From: Dasania marina DSM 21967
GTDB taxonomy: Bacteria; Pseudomonadota; Gammaproteobacteria; Pseudomonadales; Dasaniaceae
Length of the DNA stretch: 64,000 bases
NCBI RefSeq assembly: GCF_000373485.1
Contig: NZ_KB891585.1
Location: 371,727 to 435,726, forward strand
Reading direction: 5' to 3'
Of this stretch, positions 1 through 9,239 are shown piece after piece; within the stretch, counting starts at the first letter, position 1; each line of letters starts with the position of its first letter. Made by a program: the position numbers and the translations under genes. The notes beneath the pieces are model-generated. The model searched no databases and was not told where the DNA came from. It saw only the letters and a list, made by a program, of their open reading frames with translations.

Positions 1-34
1 AAAACTGTACTCTAATACCACGCGATAGACAGGT

Positions 35-182
35 AATGGCACAAGGTTATTGCGGAATATAAAAGATGAGCGCTGAGTGAGCGACTGAGACCGGCTGCCT
101 TCCCCGCAGGGGGAGACGGGCTCAGGCGGGAGTGAAGGCAGCCCGGAGGGCCGCCATCATGGAGCAATGACCTTGTGCCATT
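35..182. repeat. Nested inverted repeat, about 148 bp
   Basis: The outer arms at 35-53 and 164-182 are reverse complements at 18 of 19 positions (core AATGGCACAAGGT). Inside, 93-102 (GGCTGCCTTC) and 134-143 (GAAGGCAGCC) form a second perfect pair, so the element would fold into one long interrupted hairpin. There is no reading frame in it. It could be a MITE-like or REP-like dispersed element or a structured RNA; only one copy is in the window. Confidence 0.6.
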
Positions 183-516
183 CCGGGTTAAAAACTTCTC
201 ACTATGCCAACAGGCAAGCTTTTTTTTGCTGAGAGTGGCTTAAGCCAACACCGTGATTCACTAAACCCGATGGCTAAGCCGGATGCCGCCGCTACATGGT
301 CTGGCCCCTCCCCCCTTTATCTAAAAAGACGCCCGCGTCCGCTACGAGCCTTAAGGCGCTGCGCTGTCTCATCCGCAACCACGGCCAGCCCTTTTATATT
401 TCGCGACAGCACCCGGCTCAACCCTCTGACATCGCATTAAATTTAAGATTGTTAAAATAAATATGTACTACGGTACAGGTAATCACAGAGGCTTATCAGA
501 TTTAAAACCCACCAAC
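183..516. other. Intergenic stretch without a convincing gene
   Basis: I see no supported gene. A 78-codon plus-strand frame from 204 has no ribosome binding site and low-complexity, arginine/proline-rich content. A short minus-strand frame around 310-430 has no good start. The imperfect palindrome GTGGCTTAAGCCAAC lies near 236. Confidence 0.5.
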
Positions 517-557
517 AAAAAACGCCCAGCTTTTATTAAAAGCTGGGCGTTTTTTTA
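517..557. terminator. Bidirectional rho-independent terminator
   Basis: AAAAAACGCCCAGCTTTT and its reverse complement AAAAGCTGGGCGTTTTTT flank a 4-nt ATTA loop. The U-tract exists in both directions. It lies just beyond the stop codon of etfA and most likely ends the etfBA transcript. Confidence 0.9.
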
Positions 558-573
558 AACAGTAAAACAAAAC

Positions 574-1503
574 TTATAAAGCGTTGTTTAACTCAGGTAC
601 GGCTTCAAATAAATCCGCCACCAAGCCATAGTCCGCCACCTGAAATATAGGCGCGTCTTCATCTTTGTTGATAGCAACTATTACCTTGCTGTCCTTCATA
701 CCCGCTAAATGCTGTATCGCACCGGAGATGCCAACAGCTATATACAAGTCTGGCGCTACGATTTTACCGGTTTGCCCCACTTGCATATCGTTAGGGACAA
801 AGCCTGCATCTACCGCTGCGCGAGAAGCACCTACCGCAGCACCTAACTTATCAGCTACCGATTCCAACAAGGCAAAGTTCTCGCCATTTTGCATACCACG
901 GCCACCAGAGATAACAATAGAAGCTGCTGTTAATTCTGGCCTGTCGCTAACGGCTAACTCTTCACCCACAAAACTAGAAAGCCCGGCATCGTGTACCGCC
1001 GCTACACTTTCTACGCTGGCAGAGCCACCTTCAGCAGCAACACCATCAAAGGCGGTACCGCGCACGGTTAACACTTTGATAGCATCGGCAGATTGCACAG
1101 TCTCTATCATATTACCGGCATAAATCGGGTGCTTAAAGGTATCAGTACTAACCACAGCGGTCACATCAGATATTTGCGCCACGTCTAATAGCGCAGCAAC
1201 CCGTGGCAAAATATTTTTACCGTTGGTAGTCGCCGCAGCCAATACATGGCTGTAATCTTTTGCCAGCTCTGCCATTAGCAGGCTTACATTCTCGGCCAGC
1301 TGATGGCCGTAAGCGGCGTTGTCGGCCACTAGCACTTTTGCCACACCGTTGACTTTTGCCGCTTGCTCACCGGCAGCCGCACAATCGGCGCCCGCAACTA
1401 ATAAGGTGATATCACCACCAATTTGTTGGGCACAGGCTACTGTGTTTAACGTAGCCGCGTTGAGGGTAGCGTTATCGTGTTCAGCTAAAATTAAAATGCT
1501 CAT
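574..1503 (-). CDS. etfA: Electron transfer flavoprotein, alpha subunit
   Basis: Alpha subunit of the soluble ETF heterodimer. It carries FAD and passes electrons from acyl-CoA and other dehydrogenases to ETF:ubiquinone oxidoreductase, whose gene is divergent at 2555. The 309 residues match the family length. The N-terminal half is the ETF domain. The C-terminal FAD domain shows SGGRG at residues 199-203, the GQTGKIVAP segment at 243-251 and the LYIAVGISGAIQH stretch at 253-265, followed by the KDEDAPIF motif. The start codon overlaps the etfB stop (TAATG), so the two subunits are translationally coupled in an etfB-etfA operon ending at the 517-557 terminator. Confidence 0.97.
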   Translation of the reverse strand: MSILILAEHDNATLNAATLNTVACAQQIGGDITLLVAGADCAAAGEQAAKVNGVAKVLVADNAAYGHQLAENVSLLMAELAKDYSHVLAAATTNGKNILPRVAALLDVAQISDVTAVVSTDTFKHPIYAGNMIETVQSADAIKVLTVRGTAFDGVAAEGGSASVESVAAVHDAGLSSFVGEELAVSDRPELTAASIVISGGRGMQNGENFALLESVADKLGAAVGASRAAVDAGFVPNDMQVGQTGKIVAPDLYIAVGISGAIQHLAGMKDSKVIVAINKDEDAPIFQVADYGLVADLFEAVPELNNAL

Positions 1504-2252
1504 TAGATCACCTTCGCCTCATTACGTAATTTATCGACTAACTCAGCGACTGACGCCACTTTAATACCCGCAGCGCGTTCAGCAGGCGGCTCAACTTTAA
1601 CCGTGGTCAAACGCGGAGCGACATCAACGGCCAATTCTTCGGGCGTTAACACATCTAAAGGCTTTTTCTTGGCCTTCATAATATTCGGCAGCTTAGCGTA
1701 ACGAGGTTCGTTTAAGCGCAGATCGGTGGTGACTATAGCGGGCAAAGTTAAACTTATCGTTTGTAAACCACCATCCACTTCACGGGTCACCGCAACTTTG
1801 CCATCGGCAATAATTACTTCCGAAGCAAAAGTGCCCTGTGGCATATTGGCTAAAGCACCTAACATTTGACCGGTTTGGTTATTGTCGCCGTCTATCGCCT
1901 GCTTGCCCATAAGCACTAAATCGGGCTGTTCTTTATCGACCACGGCTTTTAATAGCTTGGCGATGGCTAAGGGCTGTAAATTACCCACGCTTTCAACGTG
2001 TATGCCTCTATCGGCACCTAGCGCCAGAGCGGTACGAATTTGCTCTTGGCAGGCTTTGTCGCCTACCGACACCGCTATCACTTCGCTAGCAATACCTTTT
2101 TCCTTTAAGCGCACAGCTTCTTCAACTGCGATTTCACAAAAAGGGTTAATTGCCATTTTCACATTGTTAAGGTCTGCACCGGTGCCGTCGGCTTTTGGCC
2201 TAACCTTAACGTTGTAGTCTGCTACTCGCTTTACAGCAACAAGAACCTTCAT
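1503..2252 (-). CDS. etfB: Electron transfer flavoprotein, beta subunit
   Basis: Beta subunit of ETF; in this family it binds AMP and docks the dehydrogenase partner. The 249 residues are the usual size. Visible family marks are the N-terminal [18 protein letters not shown] strand and turn, the [18 protein letters not shown] segment near the middle, and a following [14 protein letters not shown] stretch. It is the first gene of the etfB-etfA operon and shares one base with etfA. The promoter must lie in the 2253-2554 region, back to back with that of ETF-QO. Confidence 0.97.
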   Translation of the reverse strand: MKVLVAVKRVADYNVKVRPKADGTGADLNNVKMAINPFCEIAVEEAVRLKEKGIASEVIAVSVGDKACQEQIRTALALGADRGIHVESVGNLQPLAIAKLLKAVVDKEQPDLVLMGKQAIDGDNNQTGQMLGALANMPQGTFASEVIIADGKVAVTREVDGGLQTISLTLPAIVTTDLRLNEPRYAKLPNIMKAKKKPLDVLTPEELAVDVAPRLTTVKVEPPAERAAGIKVASVAELVDKLRNEAKVI

Positions 2253-2554
2253 AGACTCACCGTTTTATTCATTATGGATTTTTTGACTATAGCAAGCATA
2301 GATCACATGCTGCCATACCTCTAACAAGGGGGCCGCCATAGTGACTATTATTGAATAATCGGTCAATAGGCTAATCTGCCCACCCCTATTAACATTTATA
2401 CCCATTCTGCTGTTCACAGTAAAACATAGGCAAATCAAAGGGTTTAAACATTGCGGTTTCATTTTCACCCACTATATAATCGAGCGCTATTAACTCGCTG
2501 GTAGCACTTTAGCGACCCCCCATGTACAAGATGTGCAAGCAAGAGGACTATTTC
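2253..2554. promoter_or_regulatory. Divergent promoter region, etfBA / ETF-QO
   Basis: An AT-rich 300-bp gap between divergent operons whose products work together. It contains the small inverted repeat TATTGA-N8-TCAATA at 2349-2368, a possible operator. No textbook -35/-10 pair can be assigned with confidence. ATGs at 2522 and 2531 lie in frame with ETF-QO but lack its ribosome binding site. Confidence 0.45.
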
Positions 2555-4210
2555 GTGGAAAGAGAATCAATGGAGTTCGACGTTGTTATCGTCGGTGCAG
2601 GCCCTGCAGGCTTATCGGCCGCTTGCCGTATCAGGCAGCTCAGCCTAGAGAGCGGCAACGACGTTAGCGTCTGCGTAGTCGAAAAAGGCTCTGAGGTGGG
2701 CGCCCATATACTCTCTGGTGCAGTGTTTGAACCCACGGCCCTCAATGAGTTGTTTCCAGACTGGAGCGACAAAGGCGCACCGTTACACACCAAAGTCAGC
2801 CACGACGACATCTGCTATATGACCAGTGCCGACAAAGGCATAAACGTGCCGGGCTGGGCTGTACCCAAAACCATGCACAATGAAGGCAATTATATTATCA
2901 GCCTAGGCAACCTATGCCGCTGGCTGGCTGAACAGGCTGAAGAACTAGGGGCCGAAATCTACCCCGGTTTTGCCGCCGCCGAAATTCTCTACCATGAAGA
3001 TGGTCGCGTCAAAGGCATAGCCACTGGCGATATGGGTGTCGCCGAAGATGGCAGCCACAAAGACAGCTATGCCGAAGGCATGGAGCTACACGCCAAGTAC
3101 ACCCTATTCTCTGAAGGTTGCCGCGGTCATTTAGGCAAGCAGTTGATAGAGCAATTCCAACTTGATGCCGGTAAAGACCCTCAACACTACGGCCTGGGCA
3201 TTAAGGAAATCTGGAAGATTGCTGACGACAAACACCAGCAAGGCAAAGTGTTTCACTCTACTGGCTGGCCTTTAAGTGAAAGCGGCAGCTTTGGTGGCGG
3301 CTTCCTCTATCACGTAGAAGACAACCAAGTCTCGCTGGGCCTTATCACCGATCTAGGTTATAGCAACCCACACCTCAGCCCCTATGAAGAGTTTCAGCGC
3401 TTTAAGCAGCACCCTGCGGTTAAGAGCGTATTGGAAGGCGGTGAGCGCCTATCCTACGGTGCCAGAGCGATAGCCAAGGGCGGCCTGCAATCGCTACCCA
3501 AAATGACCTTCCCCGGCGGCTTACTCATAGGCTGTGATGCGGGCACCTTAAACTTTGCCAAAATTAAAGGCAGCCACACCGCCATGAAATCGGGCATGAT
3601 CGCCGCCGAAACGGTACATGCGGCTATCAGCCAAGAGCAAAAAGAGGGGCAGGAACTAACTGAGTACACCACCGCCTTTGAAAGCTCATGGCTGTATAAA
3701 GAGCTCAAAGCACAGCGTAACTTTGGCCCAGCGCAACACAAATGGGGCAATCTATTCGGCTCGGCCTATGCCTTTATCGATATCAATATCTTTAACGGTA
3801 ACCTACCCTGGACCTTGCAAGACAGCAAACCTGATCACGCGCAAATGCTACCTGCAGCCGAGTGCAAAAAAATACCTTACACCAAGCCCGACGGCGTGAT
3901 TAGTTTTGACCGCCCAAGTTCGGTATTTTTATCCAACACCAACCACGAAGAAGATCAACCCTGCCACCTCACCCTAAAAGATGCCAGCATCCCTATTAGC
4001 CACAATTTACCGCTATACGATGAACCGGCGCAGCGCTACTGCCCAGCGGGTGTGTATGAAGTGGTGACTACAGATAATGGCGAACCGCGTTTTCAGATTA
4101 ACGGCCAAAACTGCGTGCACTGTAAAACCTGTGATATTAAAGACCCAACGCAAAATATCGTATGGGTAACCCCCGAAGGACTAGGCGGCCCCAATTACCC
4201 TAACATGTAG
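2555..4210 (+). CDS. Electron transfer flavoprotein:ubiquinone oxidoreductase
   Basis: Membrane-associated flavoprotein with a 4Fe-4S cluster that moves electrons from reduced ETF to ubiquinone. I chose the GTG at 2555: it is preceded by AAGAGG at the right distance, and the protein then begins with the ERESMEFDVVIVGAG stretch typical of Pseudomonas homologues. An ATG 33 bp upstream is in frame but unsupported. The FAD motif GAGPAG is at residues 14-19. The C-terminus carries the cluster ligands, one in CPAGVYE and three in NCVHCKTCDI, then the usual GGPNYPNM ending. At 551 residues it is full length. Divergent from etfBA and followed by a strong terminator. Confidence 0.96.
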   Translation: MERESMEFDVVIVGAGPAGLSAACRIRQLSLESGNDVSVCVVEKGSEVGAHILSGAVFEPTALNELFPDWSDKGAPLHTKVSHDDICYMTSADKGINVPGWAVPKTMHNEGNYIISLGNLCRWLAEQAEELGAEIYPGFAAAEILYHEDGRVKGIATGDMGVAEDGSHKDSYAEGMELHAKYTLFSEGCRGHLGKQLIEQFQLDAGKDPQHYGLGIKEIWKIADDKHQQGKVFHSTGWPLSESGSFGGGFLYHVEDNQVSLGLITDLGYSNPHLSPYEEFQRFKQHPAVKSVLEGGERLSYGARAIAKGGLQSLPKMTFPGGLLIGCDAGTLNFAKIKGSHTAMKSGMIAAETVHAAISQEQKEGQELTEYTTAFESSWLYKELKAQRNFGPAQHKWGNLFGSAYAFIDINIFNGNLPWTLQDSKPDHAQMLPAAECKKIPYTKPDGVISFDRPSSVFLSNTNHEEDQPCHLTLKDASIPISHNLPLYDEPAQRYCPAGVYEVVTTDNGEPRFQINGQNCVHCKTCDIKDPTQNIVWVTPEGLGGPNYPNM

Positions 4211-4230
4211 CCTCAGGCTATAACGCAAAC

Positions 4231-4259
4231 AAAAAACCCCAGCTAGGCTGGGGTTTTTT
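4231..4259 (+). terminator. Rho-independent terminator after ETF-QO
   Basis: AAAAAACCCCAGC-TAG-GCTGGGGTTTTTT, a short perfect hairpin with T-run 21 bp past the stop. The A-run on the other side means it could also stop transcripts from the minus-strand gene ending at 4284. Confidence 0.92.
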
Positions 4260-4283
4260 ATGCTCGCAAATTACATATTACAC

Positions 4284-4535
4284 TTAGTGCAGCGTGTGCT
4301 CGGCACTATCAATAATTTCGGCCTTGGCCACACCGCGATCGTCAGCGATGGCTGACGCTACTTCTATGCCGGCCTGTATCATGGCCTTGGCGACATCGAT
4401 AGTACCATCGTCTATAAACGCTTTGGCTTCATCGGAAAAACGGATAGTCACTAAAGCATCATCATCATGATCTGGATGCTTTAATACAATGTCGCCATTG
4501 GCTAATTCAATAATTTCTAATACGGATGAGGGCAC
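4284..4535 (-). CDS. Small conserved protein downstream of topA
   Basis: About 83 residues, cytoplasmic, acidic. I recognise the pattern of the small conserved proteins found next to topA in Pseudomonas: a strand-rich N-terminus (VLEIIELANGDIVL), a central VTIRFSDEAKAFI segment and a helix DVAKAMIQAGIEVAS. I chose GTG 4535, preceded by TTAGG, because the family starts just before this strand; a longer frame to 4598 would overlap the upstream gene and add an unrelated N-terminus. Last gene of the topA-DUF6586-small protein run. No function is known to me. Confidence 0.65.
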   Translation of the reverse strand: MPSSVLEIIELANGDIVLKHPDHDDDALVTIRFSDEAKAFIDDGTIDVAKAMIQAGIEVASAIADDRGVAKAEIIDSAEHTLH

Positions 4536-4591
4536 GATAATAAACCTAACACTGTGAATCTGCCGACTATGGTAACAGCCAGCACTACAGA

Positions 4592-5089
4592 CTACCACTC
4601 CTGCGTAAAACTGCGCTGGCTTTCTATTAACTGACTTAAAGCCTCATGGCTCGCCTGCAAGGCCTCTAAATCCAGCATGCTGGGCATCAAGGCGGTTAGC
4701 CTTATCTGGTCAGGGGATGAGGCTTGCGGTGTTGTAGCTGCGGTTATAGCGCCTGTAGGCGCTAACAGCCGTGACAGCCAACTGGCTTCATTCGCCTCTA
4801 ATTCACAGAGCTGGGTCATTTCAGCCGCAATGATATTTTGCGCGGCCATAAGCGGCGCTAACTGCCGAGCACTAGTAACGCCCGCAGCTACAACATTATA
4901 AGCCTGAGCCAGTTCTAATAAATACGCTTGATAAGCGCGCTGTAAGTGCGCCAGCCCCGCCTCCCCCGCCCAGCACCGTATGACATTTACAGGCAACTCG
5001 GCGGCGGCAAGCCTTTGTTGATAGAACTCTAACTGCAGGCGACAACAATACAGGCGTAAATTAACCTCATCGCGCAGTGTGTTAGCCAT
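4592..5089 (-). CDS. DUF6586-like conserved protein
   Basis: A 165-residue, mainly helical cytoplasmic protein with no signal peptide. The N-terminus (LRDEVNLRLYCCRLQLEFYQ), the Trp-containing AGEAGLAHLQRAYQAYLLELA segment and the position immediately after topA fit the small helical proteins found next to topA in Pseudomonas that I place in DUF6586. The gene begins 5 bp after the topA stop, so it is almost certainly co-transcribed. The family assignment rests on pattern and synteny; no biochemical role can be read from the sequence. Confidence 0.6.
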   Translation of the reverse strand: MANTLRDEVNLRLYCCRLQLEFYQQRLAAAELPVNVIRCWAGEAGLAHLQRAYQAYLLELAQAYNVVAAGVTSARQLAPLMAAQNIIAAEMTQLCELEANEASWLSRLLAPTGAITAATTPQASSPDQIRLTALMPSMLDLEALQASHEALSQLIESQRSFTQEW

Positions 5090-5094
5090 AACGC

Positions 5095-7749
5095 TTACTT
5101 CTTTTTAGCCGCAGCTTTGCGTTTGACCGGTGGCTCTTCTACCTGCCACTTGCCTTTGCTGTAAAAGGCTTTCCAACCGGTGGCCTTACCCTCTACCTCA
5201 GACTGTACATATTGCTCTTTAGTTTTACGGCTAAAGCGCACCACCGTTTTGATACCGTTATTGTCTTCGGTAGGCGCTTTCATGATATGCGCATACTTAA
5301 TATCGATCTCGTCTTTGTGGGGTACTAACTCCTCCACTAAAGGCGCGCGGGTTTCACGGTTTTTAGGGAAGTTGCTGGCCGCCAAAAACAAGCCTGAGGC
5401 ACCATCGCGTAAAATATAGTGATCATCTACTTTTACGCACTGTAATTCGGGCATGGGCACAGGGTCCATTTTCGGTGGCGCGGCCTCACCACTGCGCAAT
5501 AATTTACGGGTATTTTTGCAGTCTTCACTGGTGCAGCCAAAGTATTTACCAAAGCGGCCGGTTTTTAATTGCATCTCTGCAGAACATTTATCGCATTCAA
5601 GAACCGGGCCTTCGTAGCCTTTAATTTTGAAAGCGCCTGTTTCTATTTCATAACCTACGCAATCTGGGTTATTACCACAAACATGTAGCTTGCGACCTTC
5701 ATCTATAAGGTAACTGTCCATAGCGGTATTACAAATAGAGCAACGACGCTTGTTAATTAATAACCGTGATTCCGCTTCGTCATCAGTATCGTCGGCGCTA
5801 ACCACTTCATCGCCAGACACTAAATTAATGGTGCTTTTACAGCGCTCTTTCGGTGGCAAACCATAGCCCGAGCAACCTAAAAACACACCGGTACTAGCCG
5901 TGCGTATCTGCATATGGCGGCCACATTTGGGGCACTCTATATTGGTTTCGGTAGGCGCGTTTTCACGCATGCCACCTTCGGGGCTGCTGGCCAGCTCTAA
6001 CTTGGCTTTAAAGCCGGTATAGAAATTGTTTAACAGGGCTATCCAATCACTTTCACCGGCAGCCACTTTATCTAAGGAGGCTTCCATAGTAGCGGTGAAG
6101 TTGTAATCTAATAGGTCATCAAAACTTTCGACTAAGCGCTCGGTAACCACATCGCCCATTTTCTCAGCATAAAAGCGCCTATTTTCTACCCGCACATAAC
6201 CGCGATCTTGTATGGTTGAAATGATCGCGGCATAGGTAGACGGTCGGCCTATGCCACGCTTTTCTAACTCTTTCACTAAGCTGGCTTCGCCGTACCTAGC
6301 GGTGGGCTTGGTGAAGTGCTGACTGGGGTCTATTTTTTTAACATCGAGTACATCATCAACCTTAACGTCAGGAATGATAACGTCTTCATCTTTTTTAGAC
6401 GATGATGGCTGCGCTAATAAGAAACCGTCAAAGCGCAAAATTCTACCACGTGTACGCAGCTCAAACTCACCGGCTTTAACGGTAATACTAGTGCTAGTAA
6501 ATTCAGCAACTGTCATTTGACAGGCCACGAACTGGCGCCAAATTAATTCATATAAACGCTCGGCATCGCGCTCCATATTTTTGAGATTTTTAGTTTCCAC
6601 ACTAACATCTGAGGGGCGTATAGCCTCATGCGCCTCTTGTGCGCCCTCTTTGCTGCTGTAGGAAATAGCTGCTTCAGGCAGATAGCGCTTGCCATAACGC
6701 TCATCGATATAGTCTCTACAATTGGCCACCGCATCAGCACTTAAGTTGGTAGAGTCGGTACGCATATAAGTGATGTAACCCGCCTCGTATAAACGCTGCG
6801 CCATCATCATGGTTTTTTTAACGCCAAAACCTAAGCGCGTGCTAGCCGCCTGTTGCAAGGTAGAGGTAATGTACGGCGCACCTGGTTTGGACGTGGTGGG
6901 CTTATCATTGCGTTGGGCAACCACAAATTCCTGTTGTTTAAGTGTCGTTAAGGCGGCATCGGTTTGCTGCTCACTATTGGGGCGAAAATTAGTGTCACCC
7001 TGCTTCTTAAGCTCTAAGCGTAACTCGCCGGCCTTGGCCTCGGCATCGACAAATACCTGCCAATATTCTTCCGGTACAAAAGCGCGTATTTCTTGCTCGC
7101 GCTCTACCACTAAACGGGTGGCGACTGATTGCACACGACCTGCCGATAACCCCCTGGCCACTTTTGACCATAACAGCGGCGACACCATATAACCCACCAC
7201 GCGATCTAAAAAGCGCCTAGCTTGCTGGGCATTAACCCGGCTGATATCTAAAGTGCCCGGTTTTTTAAAGGCTTCCTGTATCGCTTTTTTGGTAATTTCG
7301 TTAAACACTACGCGGCTATAACGGCTGTCATCGCCACCTATCGCTTCGCGTAAATGCCAAGCTATGGCTTCTCCCTCGCGATCCAAATCCGTTGCCAGAT
7401 AGATGTGGTCGGCATCTTTAGCCAATTGTTTTAATTCGTTAACTACCTTTTCTTTACCCGGCAAAATTTCGTAATGGGCTTCCCAGTTTTTATCGGGGTT
7501 AATACCCATACGTTTAATTAGCTGTTCGGTGGTTTTCTTCTTTTTATAGGTTTCTTTCGCCTTGGGCGTCATTTTGCGGGTTTTAGCCGCTTGCTTGGCG
7601 CGCTCTTTAGGGTCAGATTTACTGCTGCCCGCAGTCGGTAAATCCCGTATATGGCCGACACTGGACTTAACGATAAAGTCTGTACCTAGGTACTTATTAA
7701 TCGTTTTTGCTTTCGCCGGCGACTCAACTATTACTAATGACTTTGCCAT
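5095..7749 (-). CDS. topA: DNA topoisomerase I (type IA)
   Basis: Relaxes negatively supercoiled DNA through a single-strand break. The 884 residues show the TOPRIM domain at the N-terminus (catalytic Glu9 in [16 protein letters not shown] at 121-127), the central gate domains and the active-site Tyr328 in [10 protein letters not shown]. The C-terminus has three tetracysteine zinc ribbons (starting CPKCG, CSICN and CDKCS) and a lysine-rich tail. This is the Pseudomonas/E. coli-like long form. It heads a run with two small downstream genes at 5 bp spacing or less. The ATG at 7749 gives the canonical [11 protein letters not shown] start. Confidence 0.97.
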   Translation of the reverse strand: MAKSLVIVESPAKAKTINKYLGTDFIVKSSVGHIRDLPTAGSSKSDPKERAKQAAKTRKMTPKAKETYKKKKTTEQLIKRMGINPDKNWEAHYEILPGKEKVVNELKQLAKDADHIYLATDLDREGEAIAWHLREAIGGDDSRYSRVVFNEITKKAIQEAFKKPGTLDISRVNAQQARRFLDRVVGYMVSPLLWSKVARGLSAGRVQSVATRLVVEREQEIRAFVPEEYWQVFVDAEAKAGELRLELKKQGDTNFRPNSEQQTDAALTTLKQQEFVVAQRNDKPTTSKPGAPYITSTLQQAASTRLGFGVKKTMMMAQRLYEAGYITYMRTDSTNLSADAVANCRDYIDERYGKRYLPEAAISYSSKEGAQEAHEAIRPSDVSVETKNLKNMERDAERLYELIWRQFVACQMTVAEFTSTSITVKAGEFELRTRGRILRFDGFLLAQPSSSKKDEDVIIPDVKVDDVLDVKKIDPSQHFTKPTARYGEASLVKELEKRGIGRPSTYAAIISTIQDRGYVRVENRRFYAEKMGDVVTERLVESFDDLLDYNFTATMEASLDKVAAGESDWIALLNNFYTGFKAKLELASSPEGGMRENAPTETNIECPKCGRHMQIRTASTGVFLGCSGYGLPPKERCKSTINLVSGDEVVSADDTDDEAESRLLINKRRCSICNTAMDSYLIDEGRKLHVCGNNPDCVGYEIETGAFKIKGYEGPVLECDKCSAEMQLKTGRFGKYFGCTSEDCKNTRKLLRSGEAAPPKMDPVPMPELQCVKVDDHYILRDGASGLFLAASNFPKNRETRAPLVEELVPHKDEIDIKYAHIMKAPTEDNNGIKTVVRFSRKTKEQYVQSEVEGKATGWKAFYSKGKWQVEEPPVKRKAAAKKK

Positions 7750-7911
7750 ACTGTCCTTCTGTAGGGGGGATTACGGGAATGTTTAATTGCGACATATATA
7801 AGTGCTGGAAGCACGAGGGTCAAGAAGAAGATTTTATTTTTTAGATAATCCTTGGTCGTTTTTAGCGATTAACGACCTACAGCCGCGCAAAAAACAAACA
7901 ATTTTTTACGG

Positions 7912-8151
7912 TTATAAATCAGCCTCTGCTGTGGTACTAGCAGCTAGCCAAGCAAAGCGCGGCAGGCTCTTACCCGCTATGGTTACGGTTTCCGTAAACA
8001 TCGTTAAAGGCCTTACCCATAAAGCTTTTTCACCGTATAGCGGCCTGTACACCACTAGGCTTTCCCCAGTTTCGGAATGGGTGGCCACTTCATACACTTG
8101 ATAGTATTTGCCCTTGTAATGTCTATAGATACCGGCCTGTAGTGTACTCAC
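7912..8151 (-). CDS. DUF1653 domain protein
   Basis: A 79-residue single-domain protein: GIYRHYKGKYYQVYEVATHSET, then VVYRPLYGEKALWVRPLTMF, the standard DUF1653 pattern of aromatic-rich strands. The start is a GTG at 8151 that overlaps the stop of the upstream 180-residue gene by 4 bp (GTGA), so translation is coupled. Function is unknown in the family; it is widely found as a stand-alone cytoplasmic protein. The roughly 160 bp between it and topA contain no further gene I can support. Confidence 0.85.
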   Translation of the reverse strand: MSTLQAGIYRHYKGKYYQVYEVATHSETGESLVVYRPLYGEKALWVRPLTMFTETVTIAGKSLPRFAWLAASTTAEADL

Positions 8152-8690
8152 GAGATTAGCTCTCCTTGTTTTAGCTGCTCACGCAGCGCTGCTAATGCCG
8201 ATTTAATTTGATCAACAGCAGCGTTACCGCCGCGCTCCTGCCAATAGCAAGCTACACCCGCGGCGCTATATTCTATGGCTACCGCACTAGCCGGGCAATG
8301 CTGTAATGCCGCAGTAAACTCAGCCTCCACCGCCGCTAGACTATCACCTTGCCACTCATAGACATCAGCCTGCGGCGAGGTTACCGCCGGCTCAGGCTGC
8401 GGACTAAATTGATCACTCACGAACTCTGCTCTACTTAGGCAATAGACTTGCGTCATCGTAATCGGACGCTTGTTAGCCAGCGGCAAACGATAAATTACAC
8501 CTTGCTTAGCGGGCGCTTTACGTACACGCTGGCGGTGACTTTGCGGTAGATCACAAACCTTAATTTGCAGCCCCTGCGCCAAGGCATACTGCCTAAGCGC
8601 TACTTGTTGCCGCTGCCTAGTGCTGGGCATCATCCACATAATCGGACCCAACACTATCGCAACTATGATGGCTATAATGAAATAATTCAT
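8148..8690 (-). CDS. Membrane-anchored protein of unknown function
   Basis: 180 residues with one N-terminal transmembrane segment (residues 2-20, YFIIAIIVAIVLGPIMWMM) followed by a basic stretch (STRQRQQVALRQYAL) and a soluble, probably cytoplasmic domain. It ends in a helix with several Gln/Ala residues. No catalytic motif is visible. The gene is translationally coupled to the DUF1653 gene, which is the only clue to its partner. Similar single-TM proteins sit near uup/usp in other gammaproteobacteria, but I cannot name a family. Confidence 0.7.
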   Translation of the reverse strand: MNYFIIAIIVAIVLGPIMWMMPSTRQRQQVALRQYALAQGLQIKVCDLPQSHRQRVRKAPAKQGVIYRLPLANKRPITMTQVYCLSRAEFVSDQFSPQPEPAVTSPQADVYEWQGDSLAAVEAEFTAALQHCPASAVAIEYSAAGVACYWQERGGNAAVDQIKSALAALREQLKQGELIS

Positions 8691-8798
8691 AAGCTAAACG
8701 CCATGAGTGCAACCTTTTTATTGATCTGTATCACTAGACTTAGCTCCAATTTTATACCTTAATTACTAACATCAATGCTTACATAAGAAGGATCCGCA

Positions 8799-9239
8799 AT
8801 GAGTGATTATAAAAATATACTGTTAGCCCTCGATCTCACCGAAGACGCCGAGCAAGTAATAACCAGAGCCCTCAGTATTAGTCAGGGCGAGGGTAGCACG
8901 CTGCATATGATACATGTGGTTGAGCCTATTAGCTTTGCTTACGGAGGGGATATCCCCATGGACTTTTCCACTATACAAGACGACATACAACAACAGGCCA
9001 AGCAACAGCTAAGTGCACTGGGCCTGCGTCACAACATACCCGCTGAACAGCAACACATCGTACTAGGTAGGCCCGAAACCGAAATTCACAATGTTGCCGA
9101 AGAGCTTAATGCCGATGTTATTGTCATAGGCAGCCACGGCCGCCACGGCTTGGCCCTGCTGCTGGGCTCTACCGCCAATAGCGTATTGCACGGGGCAAAA
9201 TGCGATGTCTTGGCGGTGCGCGTAGGCACTACCAATTAA
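8799..9239 (+). CDS. Universal stress protein, UspA family
   Basis: 146 residues, a single USP domain. The nucleotide-binding signature GSHGRHGLALLLGSTANSV (G-x2-G-x9-G-S) is intact, placing it in the ATP-binding class rather than the UspA type that lacks ATP. Cytoplasmic. The ATG at 8799 is preceded by AAGGA. The gene converges on uup, whose stop overlaps its last 4 bp, a usp-uup neighbourhood also known in Pseudomonas. Usually induced in stasis or oxygen limitation; no specific operator is visible here. Confidence 0.93.
   Translation: MSDYKNILLALDLTEDAEQVITRALSISQGEGSTLHMIHVVEPISFAYGGDIPMDFSTIQDDIQQQAKQQLSALGLRHNIPAEQQHIVLGRPETEIHNVAEELNADVIVIGSHGRHGLALLLGSTANSVLHGAKCDVLAVRVGTTN

Noticed and set aside
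100-150. Short GGGGGAGACGGG stretch resembling part of RNase P RNA
   Set aside because: Only a dozen bases agree; the surrounding conserved RNase P core is missing and the segment is explained by the inverted repeat.
204-440. 78-codon plus-strand frame after the nested inverted repeat
   Set aside because: No ribosome binding site, biased Arg/Pro/Ser composition, no recognisable motif; likely chance.
2522-2554. ATG 2522 as start of ETF-QO
   Set aside because: GTG 2555 has the AAGAGG ribosome site and gives the family N-terminus.
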